Part shown: piece after piece, positions 1 to 6,725 of the stretch
How positions within the stretch are numbered: position 1 is the stretch's first letter
How the letters are laid out: every line of letters starts with the position of its first letter
Source: Deltaproteobacteria bacterium
Lineage (GTDB): Bacteria; Myxococcota_A; UBA796; GCA-2862545
NCBI GenBank assembly: GCA_019307545.1
Contig: JAFDJI010000342.1
Coordinates: 1 to 8,435 of the forward strand
Reading direction: 5' to 3'
DNA length: 8,435 bases
Notes under the pieces: model-generated
The model's database searches: none
Told to the model about the DNA's origin: nothing
What the model saw: only the letters and a program-made list of their open reading frames with translations
Position numbers and translations under genes: made by a program

Positions 1-146
1 TCTCGGCCCCGGACAAGGTGGTGCACATCGACCGGGTGTACGTGCCGCTGCTGCAGCCCCGGGTGGCGGTGCGCCAGGTCGTTCTGGACCTGCCCGGCGA
101 GGAGATCGAGCTGATGCGGGACGGATCGTACACGATCGCGTTCTAG
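1..146 (+). CDS. C-terminal end of an unrecognised protein (5' partial)
   Basis: An open frame enters from the left edge (first full codon at base 3) and ends at TAG 144-146, giving 47 residues. The peptide starts SAPDKVVHIDRVYVPLL and ends RDGSYTIAF. It has alternating hydrophobic and charged residues typical of beta-strands closing a globular domain. It shows no transmembrane segment, no cysteine and no repeat. Third codon positions are almost all G or C, as in the real genes of this window, and this is the main reason to believe it is coding. I do not recognise the family, and too little is visible to propose a role. It lies on the same strand as the next gene, about 60 bases upstream of it, so it could be the previous member of the same transcription unit. 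Confidence 0.6.
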   Translation, partial: SAPDKVVHIDRVYVPLLQPRVAVRQVVLDLPGEEIELMRDGSYTIAF

Positions 147-197
147 CAGCAGAGATGCCCCTTGACGGCCCGGAGGCGCGTGGGTAGCCAGTGCCCC

Positions 198-203
198 GGA
201 GGT
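198..203 (+). promoter_or_regulatory. Ribosome binding site deciding the start of the NifX-SlyD fusion gene
   Basis: GGAGGT lies 3 bases before ATG 207. The frame is open further upstream to a TTG at 162, but the extra 15 residues (Arg- and Gly-rich) do not resemble the family. The residues from ATG 207 (MLIAIPSE) form the expected first beta-strand of a NifX-type domain. The spacing is slightly short, but the match is strong. Confidence 0.6.
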
Positions 204-206
204 CCC

Positions 207-1091
207 ATGTTGATTGCCATTCCCAGCGAAGCCCCCGGCGGCCTGGACGCCGCCATCTCGGCTCACTTCGGTCAATGTCACGCGTTCACCCTGGTGGAGC
301 TGAACGGAGACGACGTGGGTTCAGCGCGGATCGTGCCCAACGTCGAGCACACCCATGGAGGTTGTCTGACCCCCGTGCATCTCCTCGAGGACCAGGGGGT
401 GGACGCGTTGGTGGCCGGCGGCATGGGCGCCCGTCCCCTGGCCGGCTTCCAGGACGTGGGCATCAAGGTGTACTTCAAGGAGGGCGCCACCACCGTGTCC
501 GAGGCCGTACAGCTGCTCAGCCAGGGCGTCTGCCGGGAATTCGGCCCGTCCCAGACCTGCGGCGGCGGGGACAGTTGCGGCCACGACCACCACCACGAGG
601 TCGTGGAGCGCCCGCCCGTCGAAGGGCCCCTCGAGGCGGGCTCGGGCCGGGCGGTCGGCTTCACCTACACCCTGTTCGATGCCGAGACCGGCGAGCAGAT
701 CGACTCCAGCGAGGGCCAGGGTCCGGTGAGCTACCTGCACGGGTCCGGGCAGATCCTCCCCGGCTTGGAGCAGGCCATGGGGGGCCTGGGGGTCGGCGCG
801 TCCGCCACGGTCACCCTGCCTCCCGAGGAGGCCTATGGCCCACGCAATCCGCAGCTCGTCCACAGCGTACCGCGCAGTCAGTTCGAGACTCCCGTGGAGC
901 CCGGGAGTCGGGTCCAGACCCGCACGCCCCAGGGCATCGCGGTCCTTCATGTGCTCGAGGTGACCGACGAGGAGGTCACCCTGGACGCCAACCACCCCCT
1001 GGCCGGCCGCGCCGTGCGGTTCTCGGTGGAGGTGGTAGACGTACAGCAGGCCGCGCCCGAGGAGTTGGCGGCGGGGCGGTTGCTCGTCTGA
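207..1091 (+). CDS. Fusion of a NifX/NifB-C-type cofactor-binding domain with a SlyD-like FKBP peptidyl-prolyl isomerase
   Basis: This is a 294-residue cytoplasmic protein with no signal peptide. Residues 1-108 look like the dinitrogenase iron-molybdenum cofactor domain (NifX, NafY and NifB C-terminus): a MLIAIP first strand, the HFGQC motif at 20-24, and a VDALVAGGMGARP segment at 65-77. Family members bind iron-sulfur or FeMo-type cofactors, and many sit outside nitrogen fixation. Residues 116-130 form a Cys/His-rich linker (TCGGGDSCGHDHHH), a likely metal site. Residues 150-280 match SlyD-type FKBP isomerases: SYLHGSGQILPGLEQAMGG (175-193), the PEEAYG active-site strand (206-211, with Tyr210 in the place of the conserved FKBP tyrosine), and the insert-in-flap region ending in DANHPLAGRAVRFSVEVVDV. 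The isomerase therefore looks intact. The Cys/His tail that Escherichia coli SlyD carries at its C-terminus is absent; the metal-rich segment sits between the domains instead. A role in metallo-cofactor handling or metalloprotein folding is inferred. No nitrogenase or hydrogenase gene is visible nearby. Confidence 0.88.
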   Translation: MLIAIPSEAPGGLDAAISAHFGQCHAFTLVELNGDDVGSARIVPNVEHTHGGCLTPVHLLEDQGVDALVAGGMGARPLAGFQDVGIKVYFKEGATTVSEAVQLLSQGVCREFGPSQTCGGGDSCGHDHHHEVVERPPVEGPLEAGSGRAVGFTYTLFDAETGEQIDSSEGQGPVSYLHGSGQILPGLEQAMGGLGVGASATVTLPPEEAYGPRNPQLVHSVPRSQFETPVEPGSRVQTRTPQGIAVLHVLEVTDEEVTLDANHPLAGRAVRFSVEVVDVQQAAPEELAAGRLLV

Positions 1092-1158
1092 TCATCCCAT
1101 CGCCTTGCTCGATCGAGTGGTGGGGAATATGGCCTCGCCCCTACCTTTGGAGACGTTC

Positions 1159-1992
1159 ATGCATAAGATGGTCTTAATACCGATCCTGCTAGTTTCCGCG
1201 CCAGCGCTGGCAACCACCGTAGCCACCGATTTCCAGCCGCCCGACGAGGTCCCGATGTTCGAGAGCGCGCGGCTGATCCCGGCCAAGGGCAAGGCCAAGG
1301 GAAGCTGCGAGGAGGCCCTCGCGTTGGCGATGACCGACCTCGAGGCGAAGGCGACCAAGAAGAAGCACCCCCAGATCATCAGCCTGTACGAAGACAAGCC
1401 AGAGGATAGCTGGGCGAGCGCGGCAGAGCTGCCCTGCGAGATCAAGGGCGACCCCTCCAACCCGAAGGGCGCCACCGTCAAGCTCGAAGCGCTGGCGGTC
1501 CGCACTGGTGAGGGAGACGCTTTCGCACCGGTGGCCGGCACTCGGATCACCGAGATCGTGGCCGCGCTGACTCCCGGGGGCATGGGCATCACCGGCCGGG
1601 TAGCCGCGCTGTCCTTCGAGGATTTCAAGGGCGCCCTCTACTACACCGTACGCATGTCCCGCGAGGACACGTTTGCCTCTAGCGTCAATCGGAACACCCG
1701 CGCGGTGACCGTCTACCGTGAGGTGATGACCCCGAATCTCGGCGGCTACGTCGAGAAGCTCCAGGGCGTCACCGAAGCCGCCGGCCTGCACCTCAGGGTC
1801 ACCTGCAAGCGGGTCCACGAGGGCGAGGAAAAGTACGAGTCCTTCCACCTCTACGCACCCACCGACCTCGCGGCGCAGTTCGTGGCCGGGGACATCTCCG
1901 AGCAGGAGCTGTCGGACGGCAGTGCCGTCATGTACGAGTCCGGTGGCACCACGGTGAAGATGGACATCTCCTTCGTGGATGCAGGAGACTGA
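1159..1992 (+). CDS. Secreted protein of unknown function
   Basis: I place the start at ATG 1159, 277 residues, because GGAGA at 1149-1153 lies 5 bases upstream and the resulting N-terminus is a clean Sec signal peptide: MHK, a hydrophobic core VLIPILLVSAP, and an AxA-type site (ALA) near residue 18. There is no lipobox cysteine, so it is probably a soluble periplasmic or secreted protein. The frame is open up to TTG 1105, but that start would bury the signal peptide. The mature protein has three cysteines (50, 93, 216). Residues 48-115 (GSCEEALALAMTDLEAKA, then a C at 93 followed by a strand ending in ATVKLEALAV) weakly recall small secreted proteins with a C...AL...A...C pattern that are often misannotated as excinuclease subunits. 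That resemblance is from memory and uncertain. Residues 150-277 match nothing I know. It ends 9 bases before the PLP-enzyme gene, suggesting co-transcription. Confidence 0.82.
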   Translation: MHKMVLIPILLVSAPALATTVATDFQPPDEVPMFESARLIPAKGKAKGSCEEALALAMTDLEAKATKKKHPQIISLYEDKPEDSWASAAELPCEIKGDPSNPKGATVKLEALAVRTGEGDAFAPVAGTRITEIVAALTPGGMGITGRVAALSFEDFKGALYYTVRMSREDTFASSVNRNTRAVTVYREVMTPNLGGYVEKLQGVTEAAGLHLRVTCKRVHEGEEKYESFHLYAPTDLAAQFVAGDISEQELSDGSAVMYESGGTTVKMDISFVDAGD

Positions 1993-2001
1993 CAGGGGCG
2001 C

Positions 2002-2982
2002 TTGGGCCGCCCGTTGGTGACCACCTACGCCGCCGACCTGGCGTCCATTCGCGCCGCAGCCAAACGCATTGCGGGAAAGGCCCACCGCACACCTGCGCTC
2101 ACCTGCGCCACCCTGGACGGGATGGCGGGCCGATCCCTGTTCTTCAAGTGCGAGAGCTTCCAGAAGGTAGGGGCGTTCAAATTCCGTGGCGCGCTAAACG
2201 CGGTGCTCTCCCTCCCAGAAGCGCGCGCGGCCAACGGCGTGATCACCCACAGCAGTGGGAACCACGCCCAGGCGGTGGCGCTCGCGGCGCGAATGCGCGG
2301 CATCCCGGCCTACATCGTGATGCCGGAGAACTCACCGGCGGTGAAGCGACGCGCTGTGGAGGGCTACGGGGGGAAGATCACCCTGTGCAAGCCGGACGTG
2401 GCCGACCGCGAGGCGACGGCTGACCGCGTCCGGGAGGATACCGGCGCCACCCTGGTCCATCCGCACGACGACCCCGATGTCATCGCCGGACAGGGGACCG
2501 TCGCCTTGGAGTTGCACGAGCAGGTCCCCAGACTCGACGCCGTGGTGGCCCCGGTGGGGGGAGGCGGACTGCTCTCGGGGGTAGCGCTCGCCACCCGCGA
2601 GCTGTCGCCCAGCACCCGGGTGTTCGCCGGAGAACCGACCGGTGCCGACGACGCCGCCCGCTCCAAGGCAGCGGGTCGTTTCCTCCCCCAGACGGCGCCC
2701 GACACCATCGCCGACGGCCTCCTCACCAGCCTTGGCGAGCACACCTGGCCGGTGATCCGCGACCTGGTCGAGGAGGTGATTACCGTCGACGACGATGCCA
2801 CTGTCCAGGCGATGCGACTGATCTGGGAGCGGATGAAGCTGGTCGTGGAGCCGAGCGCGGCGGTGGCGCTCGCAGCAGTGCTGAGCGGGCGGTTCCGCAC
2901 CTTGCGGGGGATCGAGCGGGTCGGGGTGGTGCTCTCCGGCGGGAACCTCGATCTCGGGCATTTGCCCTGGAAGACCGGGTAA
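2002..2982 (+). CDS. Serine racemase / serine-threonine dehydratase family PLP enzyme
   Basis: This is a fold-type II PLP enzyme of up to 326 residues. Visible motifs: FFKCESFQKVGAFKFRGA (47-64), with Lys60 as the PLP Schiff-base lysine; SSGNHAQA (84-91), with Ser85 in the place of the catalytic Ser84 of mammalian serine racemase; the phosphate-binding GGGG loop (186-189); EPTGADD (211-217), keeping the Glu/Ala/Asp ligands of the divalent-metal site; and SGGNLDL (312-318), with the serine that contacts the PLP pyridine. The length fits serine racemase. The C-terminal regulatory domain of biosynthetic IlvA is absent, so isoleucine feedback is unlikely. Expected chemistry is serine racemisation and/or deamination of serine or threonine to the keto acid. 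3-hydroxyaspartate dehydratase is a close alternative that sequence alone cannot exclude. Start is uncertain: TTG 2002 has AGGGG 3 bases upstream, while TTG 2014 or GTG 2017 would give the more typical short N-terminus before the TYAADLASIRAAAKRI helix. It follows the secreted-protein gene by 9 bases. Confidence 0.9.
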   Translation: MGRPLVTTYAADLASIRAAAKRIAGKAHRTPALTCATLDGMAGRSLFFKCESFQKVGAFKFRGALNAVLSLPEARAANGVITHSSGNHAQAVALAARMRGIPAYIVMPENSPAVKRRAVEGYGGKITLCKPDVADREATADRVREDTGATLVHPHDDPDVIAGQGTVALELHEQVPRLDAVVAPVGGGGLLSGVALATRELSPSTRVFAGEPTGADDAARSKAAGRFLPQTAPDTIADGLLTSLGEHTWPVIRDLVEEVITVDDDATVQAMRLIWERMKLVVEPSAAVALAAVLSGRFRTLRGIERVGVVLSGGNLDLGHLPWKTG

Positions 2983-3003
2983 CCGCCCGCTCCGCCAGGG
3001 CGG
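2983..3003. terminator. GC hairpin between convergent genes, possible two-way terminator
   Basis: CCGCCC (2983-2988) pairs perfectly with GGGCGG (2998-3003) around a 9-base loop. It starts directly after the TAA of the PLP-enzyme gene and ends 5 bases before the stop of the facing kinase gene. There is no T-tract on either side, so it is not a classical intrinsic terminator. Its placement in the only 26 bases between two converging genes is the main support. Confidence 0.4.
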
Positions 3004-3008
3004 CGGCG

Positions 3009-5753
3009 TCACTCGATGTCCAGCACCCAGATCGCGGTGCGGTCCGAGGTGAGGATGAGGATCAGGCTTCGCCCGTCCGGCGAGGCAAGCCACCACCACA
3101 GTTCTTGATCCCGGGGCATCTCGTACCGGGTCACGGGCGCGCCACCCGGCCAGTCGATCTGGACGAACCCGTTCGGCTCGGTCTGGCGGGCGAGCATGGT
3201 GTCGTCATCGAGCCAGAGGGCGCTTGTGCAGTTCGGCACCCCGATGGGGGCGTACTCCCCCGTCTCGACCTCGTAGACCAGGACGTTGTCTTCCTCCTCG
3301 CCATGCCACGTCAACAGGATCCGGCGGCCATCGGGCGACCAGGAGGTGGGCGAGTACACCCCGGTCTCCAAGGGGGGGAGGAGGAGTTGTTCTCGGCGGG
3401 CTTGCACACCCTCGGCGTCGAGGTGGACGATGGAAGCCGCGCCACCGAAGGTGTCGCTTACTGCGAGCCGCTGCCCATCCGGCGCCCAGGTTGGATAAAG
3501 CGCCGCCTCACCCGTTGTCACCCGTCGCAGGTCAGAGCCGTCCGGGCGGATTGTCCACACGCGGAACTCACCATCCCGGTTGCTGTGGAAAGCGATGCGC
3601 GAGCCGTCCGGTGACCAGGCCAACACCCGATCCAGGTGAGGGTCGTCGGTGAGCTGTAGCTGGCCGGTCCCGTCCGCGTTCATCACGTGCAGATCTTCGT
3701 GCTCGGTTTGCTCCGCGATCGCGAACCGGGTGCCGTCCGGAGAGAGCGCGGCGGCGTGCAGTTGCCGGACGCCGCGGGTCACCTGGACCGGTTCGCCCGG
3801 AGAGCCGCCGTCCAGGGGGATCATGGGGACGACGTAGAGGTTCCGCTCGGAGTCCCAGGTGTGGTAGACCCACCGCCGGCCGGACCGGTCCGTCGACAGG
3901 AACCCTGGAGACGCGGTGCCGCCGGTGGTCACGGGCTCCGGGGGGCCGAGGGTGCGTCCGCTCTCCTCCTCGATGGCCACCCGCCACAGCGCACTGGTAC
4001 CAGCTCGGTAGGAGAAGAAGTACAGGTGGCGACCGTCGGGGGACCACCGGGGGTTCCAGTCGATGGCCTCTCCTGCTGTCACCGCTACCGGCTGCCCCCC
4101 CTCGGCTGCCATGGTGTACACGACGCGGGTGCCGTCCTCCTGGGCGCCCCAGAAGGCGATGCGCTTCCCACCCGGCGCCCAATCCGCCATGTTGGCGTCG
4201 CCATCGAACACCTTGTGCGTGCGTCGGCTCTCGACGTCGACCACCCACAGGCTGCTGCGCGTGGTTTTTGCCTCGGGCTCGTGGATCTGCTCAGTGGTGA
4301 ACGCGAGACGCGTCCCATCGGGGGACCAGTCGGGGTGCACGCCGGAATCGGTGATGCGCCGCGCCTCACCGCCATCGAGCGGCACGACGTACAGACCGCG
4401 GCTTCGGGAGAAGGCGACCTGGGTGCCGTCCGGGGAGAACGCCGGCTGGGCGTGGCTGATGCCGGGCTCCTCGCTGAGCACGCGCTCTGCAGAACCGTCC
4501 ACCTCGCGTAGGACCAGCTCCGCCCCACCCTCGACCCGGCGCACGAACACCACCTGGGACCCATCGGGGGAGAGGCTCGGTTCCCTCACATCGTATTCCC
4601 CGCGGACCAGGACACGGGAGCGGACGTGGGGGGGCGGCTCGGCAGGGCGAGCATCCTCCGACGCAGGCTCGGAGCGCACGCTCACCTCCCCGGGGCTCCT
4701 CCACCAGAGTCCCCCCGCCACCACCACCGCGATCACCAGCACCAGCGCGGCGAGCGCCAGTCCGAGGCCCCAAGGACCCGACCTCGCCGGCGGGCTGGCC
4801 AGGGTCGGTGTGGGCCCGGATGGGTGGGCAGAGGACCAGAGCTGTTCGGCCCGTGGGGCGAGGTACGCCCGGAGCGAGTGGCGGCTGGGCCCCAGGTCCG
4901 CCTGCAGGGTCTCGAGGGCGCGCCGCAGCTCGCGGGCGTCGGCGAATCGCTCGTCCGGGTCCCTGTGCAGGCAACGCCGAACCACGGCCGGGAGTCCGGG
5001 GATGCACTCCTCGAGGGAGTCGAGAGCGACCACGGCGGTGACGGTGGTCTGGTCGAAGAAGGGCTCCCCCAGCGCCAACTCGTAGAGGAGCAGGCCCACC
5101 GCGAACAGGTCGGAGCGGGGGTCCAGGGGCTCCGCGAGTGCCTGCTCCGGCGACAGGTACCTCGGCGTGCCTCTCACCATGCCGGTGCACGTGGTCCCGT
5201 CCACGATCCCGGAGGCCTTGGCGATGCCGAAGTCCATGACCTTGACCTCGCCCTTTCGGCTCACCAGGACATTGCTCGGCTTGAGATCCCGGTGGATCAG
5301 GTTCGCCGGCCGACCGTCTTCACTGAGTTCGTGGGCGTCCGCCAGACCGGAACAGATCGCGATCCCGATCTCCAGCACGACGGGTGGAGGTGGTGGTCCG
5401 AAATGCTCGAGCCAGGTGGCAAGGTCGGTGCCCTCGATCAGCTCCATCGCGATCCAGGCCTGCTTCCCGACCTCTCCAAAGTCGTAGATGTCGACGATGT
5501 TCGGGTGCTTCAACAGACCGCCGATGCGTGCCTCGCGGAGCAGGGACTCGTGGAGGCGCTCGTCCTCGGAGGCGAGCCCTGGGCGAACCACCTTGACCGC
5601 CACCGCCTTGCGAAACTCCGACGGTCCGCGCAGCTCGGCCCTGTAGACGCGAGCCATTCCGCCTTCTCCCAGGACGCCCAGCAAGACGTAGCGGCCGAAC
5701 TGGACGGGGAATCCGGCGGGTGTGTTCGGTTCGACGGGATCAATGTCGGGCAC
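3009..5753 (-). CDS. Transmembrane PknB-like Ser/Thr protein kinase with C-terminal TolB/PD40 beta-propeller
   Basis: This is a 914-residue protein starting at GTG (bases 5753-5751). An in-frame TAG lies four codons upstream, and AGGG (5764-5761) lies 7 bases before the start. The kinase domain spans about 21-285: glycine loop GEGGMARVYRA (29-39), Lys54 in AVAVKVV, Glu74 in helix C, HRDLKPSN (154-161, catalytic Asp156), DFG (174-176), and RGTPRYLSPEQ (194-204). All catalytic residues are present, so it should be active. Thr188 and Thr190 sit where PknB-type kinases autophosphorylate; that role is inferred. A Pro-rich linker leads to one transmembrane helix at about 329-351 (GLALAALVLVIAVVVAGGLWW). 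The C-terminal part, about 388-914, holds roughly ten PD40/TolB-type blades marked by SPDG or its variants at 395, 440, 477, 526, 571, 671, 714, 757, 806 and 891. The layout predicts a cytoplasmic kinase and an extracytoplasmic propeller that may sense a ligand or partner. It is divergent from the crotonase gene. The substrate is unknown. Confidence 0.95.
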   Translation of the reverse strand: MPDIDPVEPNTPAGFPVQFGRYVLLGVLGEGGMARVYRAELRGPSEFRKAVAVKVVRPGLASEDERLHESLLREARIGGLLKHPNIVDIYDFGEVGKQAWIAMELIEGTDLATWLEHFGPPPPPVVLEIGIAICSGLADAHELSEDGRPANLIHRDLKPSNVLVSRKGEVKVMDFGIAKASGIVDGTTCTGMVRGTPRYLSPEQALAEPLDPRSDLFAVGLLLYELALGEPFFDQTTVTAVVALDSLEECIPGLPAVVRRCLHRDPDERFADARELRRALETLQADLGPSRHSLRAYLAPRAEQLWSSAHPSGPTPTLASPPARSGPWGLGLALAALVLVIAVVVAGGLWWRSPGEVSVRSEPASEDARPAEPPPHVRSRVLVRGEYDVREPSLSPDGSQVVFVRRVEGGAELVLREVDGSAERVLSEEPGISHAQPAFSPDGTQVAFSRSRGLYVVPLDGGEARRITDSGVHPDWSPDGTRLAFTTEQIHEPEAKTTRSSLWVVDVESRRTHKVFDGDANMADWAPGGKRIAFWGAQEDGTRVVYTMAAEGGQPVAVTAGEAIDWNPRWSPDGRHLYFFSYRAGTSALWRVAIEEESGRTLGPPEPVTTGGTASPGFLSTDRSGRRWVYHTWDSERNLYVVPMIPLDGGSPGEPVQVTRGVRQLHAAALSPDGTRFAIAEQTEHEDLHVMNADGTGQLQLTDDPHLDRVLAWSPDGSRIAFHSNRDGEFRVWTIRPDGSDLRRVTTGEAALYPTWAPDGQRLAVSDTFGGAASIVHLDAEGVQARREQLLLPPLETGVYSPTSWSPDGRRILLTWHGEEEDNVLVYEVETGEYAPIGVPNCTSALWLDDDTMLARQTEPNGFVQIDWPGGAPVTRYEMPRDQELWWWLASPDGRSLILILTSDRTAIWVLDIE

Positions 5754-5810
5754 GTCAGCACCCTAGTATGAATGGATGTGCCAGGGAGATACGATGCGCC
5801 TTCTCGGTCG

Positions 5811-5832
5811 GGTGGTCTCCCGCGGAGACACC
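5811..5832. repeat. Imperfect inverted repeat in the divergent promoter region
   Basis: GGTGGTCTCC (5811-5820) and GGAGACACC (5824-5832) pair over 9 base pairs with one bulged G and a 3-base centre. It lies between the divergent starts, where a regulator could act on both genes. Because the whole region is GC-rich, chance is a real possibility, and an RNA hairpin in the crotonase leader is an alternative reading. Confidence 0.3.
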
Positions 5833-5852
5833 GAGGCCCCTTGTTCCGACAC

Positions 5853-5858
5853 GGAGGT
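5853..5858 (+). promoter_or_regulatory. Ribosome binding site supporting GTG 5863 as crotonase start
   Basis: GGAGGT lies 4 bases before GTG 5863. This start gives MAESPLLFSTEGDIATLVLNRP, the usual beginning of a crotonase domain. The upstream in-frame ATGs (5776 and 5794) would add 29 or 23 residues with no family similarity. Confidence 0.6.
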
Positions 5859-5862
5859 AGAC

Positions 5863-6723
5863 GTGGCCGAATCCCCCTTGCTCTTTTCGACGGAAGGCGA
5901 CATCGCAACACTCGTCCTCAACCGACCCACCAAACGCAACGCTCTGAGCATCGAACTCTCGGACATGCTGGTGGAGGCATTCCGGGAGATCCGTAGATCC
6001 ACCGCGATCAAGTTCGTGGTGATCCGAGGCGCGGGTGGGAACTTCTGCGCTGGCGACGACATCAACGAGATGCTCCTGTGGTTGAACGACGAGCACGGAA
6101 CCCCAAACCAGGGGCCCAACGGAGTCATGCGTAGGGTTCGCGTGTACCAGGACATGGCCAACGCACTGGAAGAACTGGACAAGATGACGATCTGCGCGGT
6201 GGATGGCGTGGCGGTGGGGGGAGGACTGGAAATCACCATGGCCAGCGATTTTGTGATTGCCACCGAACAAGCCATCTGGGGCATGCCAGAAGTAGACAGT
6301 GGGCTCACGCCCGGATGGGGCGGGACCACCCGGATGTCGCGCTACATCGGAAAACGGCGCACCAAGGAAGTGAACATCATCGGCGCATTGATGCCGGCCC
6401 GGAAGGCGGTGGATTGGGGTCTGTGGAACCGGGTGGTCCCAAACGACGGGTTGGAAAGCGAGGTCGAGGCCCTGCTGGAGGTGCTCCGTTCCAAGAACCA
6501 GCAGGCCTGCCGTCAGCTCAAGTACATCGTCAATCGCGGCTGCGAGACCGACCTGTACACGGCCCAGGGCTTCGAGATGCTGTCCGCTGGCCTCAGTGGT
6601 GCGGTGAACGGCGGTTGGATGGTCGCGGATGCCGACCAGGGGGCCGGGATCATGGACTTCGCCAAGAAGGGTGAGCTGTGGAAGAAGCGTAGGGCGCTGG
6701 CGAAGCACTTCTGGTCCGACTGA
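5863..6723 (+). CDS. Enoyl-CoA hydratase/isomerase (crotonase) family protein
   Basis: It has 286 residues from GTG 5863. The crotonase domain begins at once: GDIATLVLNRPTKRNALS (12-29). The first oxyanion-hole strand is NFCAGDDI (60-67) and the second is VAVGGGLEI (116-124). Glu123 and Glu143 (in GMPEVDSG) are 20 residues apart, matching the two catalytic glutamates of rat mitochondrial enoyl-CoA hydratase (Glu144 and Glu164). Hydration of a 2-enoyl-CoA is therefore chemically plausible. The substrate chain cannot be read from sequence; aromatic or alicyclic acyl-CoA degradation and fatty-acid beta-oxidation are both open. The C-terminus ends in a basic helix (ELWKKRRALAKHFWSD), like the CoA-contacting tail of the family. 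There are no other beta-oxidation genes in view, and it is divergent from the kinase gene. Its codons use A at third positions (GAA, AAA, CCA) more often than its neighbours do, which may hint at a different history. An N-terminally longer form from ATG 5794 (309 residues) is possible. Confidence 0.92.
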   Translation: MAESPLLFSTEGDIATLVLNRPTKRNALSIELSDMLVEAFREIRRSTAIKFVVIRGAGGNFCAGDDINEMLLWLNDEHGTPNQGPNGVMRRVRVYQDMANALEELDKMTICAVDGVAVGGGLEITMASDFVIATEQAIWGMPEVDSGLTPGWGGTTRMSRYIGKRRTKEVNIIGALMPARKAVDWGLWNRVVPNDGLESEVEALLEVLRSKNQQACRQLKYIVNRGCETDLYTAQGFEMLSAGLSGAVNGGWMVADADQGAGIMDFAKKGELWKKRRALAKHFWSD

Positions 6724-6725
6724 CC

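Larger units (their letters stand above)
5754..5862. promoter_or_regulatory. Divergent intergenic region between kinase and crotonase genes
   Basis: These 109 bases separate the two start codons, so both promoters should lie here or just inside the genes. On the minus strand, CATACT (5772-5767) resembles a -10 hexamer, but it overlaps the kinase ribosome-binding site region and has no good -35 partner. On the plus strand no convincing -35/-10 pair is visible. An in-frame ATG at 5794, preceded by AGGGAG at 5783-5788, could allow a longer crotonase product, in which case part of this region is coding. Confidence 0.4.

Noticed and set aside
162..190. TTGACG with 17-base spacing to TAGCCA, a possible sigma-70 promoter for the fusion gene
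   Set aside because: The -35 element is good but the -10 shares only its first two bases with the consensus, and the gene may be transcribed from the upstream gene.
321..995. Long minus-strand open frame opposite the NifX-SlyD gene
   Set aside because: High GC leaves many shadow frames open. The protein has no recognisable motif, while the plus strand matches two known families.
1105..1133. TTGCTC with 17-base spacing to TATGGC, a possible promoter for the secreted-protein gene
   Set aside because: Both hexamers match only half of the consensus, not enough to call.
1189..2085. Long minus-strand open frame opposite the secreted-protein gene
   Set aside because: The plus strand has a ribosome binding site, a signal peptide and the better codon pattern. 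The antisense product looks compositional and lacks family features.
4626..5771. Plus-strand open frame of 381 codons opposite the kinase domain
   Set aside because: The minus strand encodes an unmistakable kinase with all catalytic motifs, so this frame is a shadow.
5770..5786. TGGCAC on the minus strand upstream of the kinase, suggesting a sigma-54 promoter
   Set aside because: The -12 GC element is missing at the required distance.
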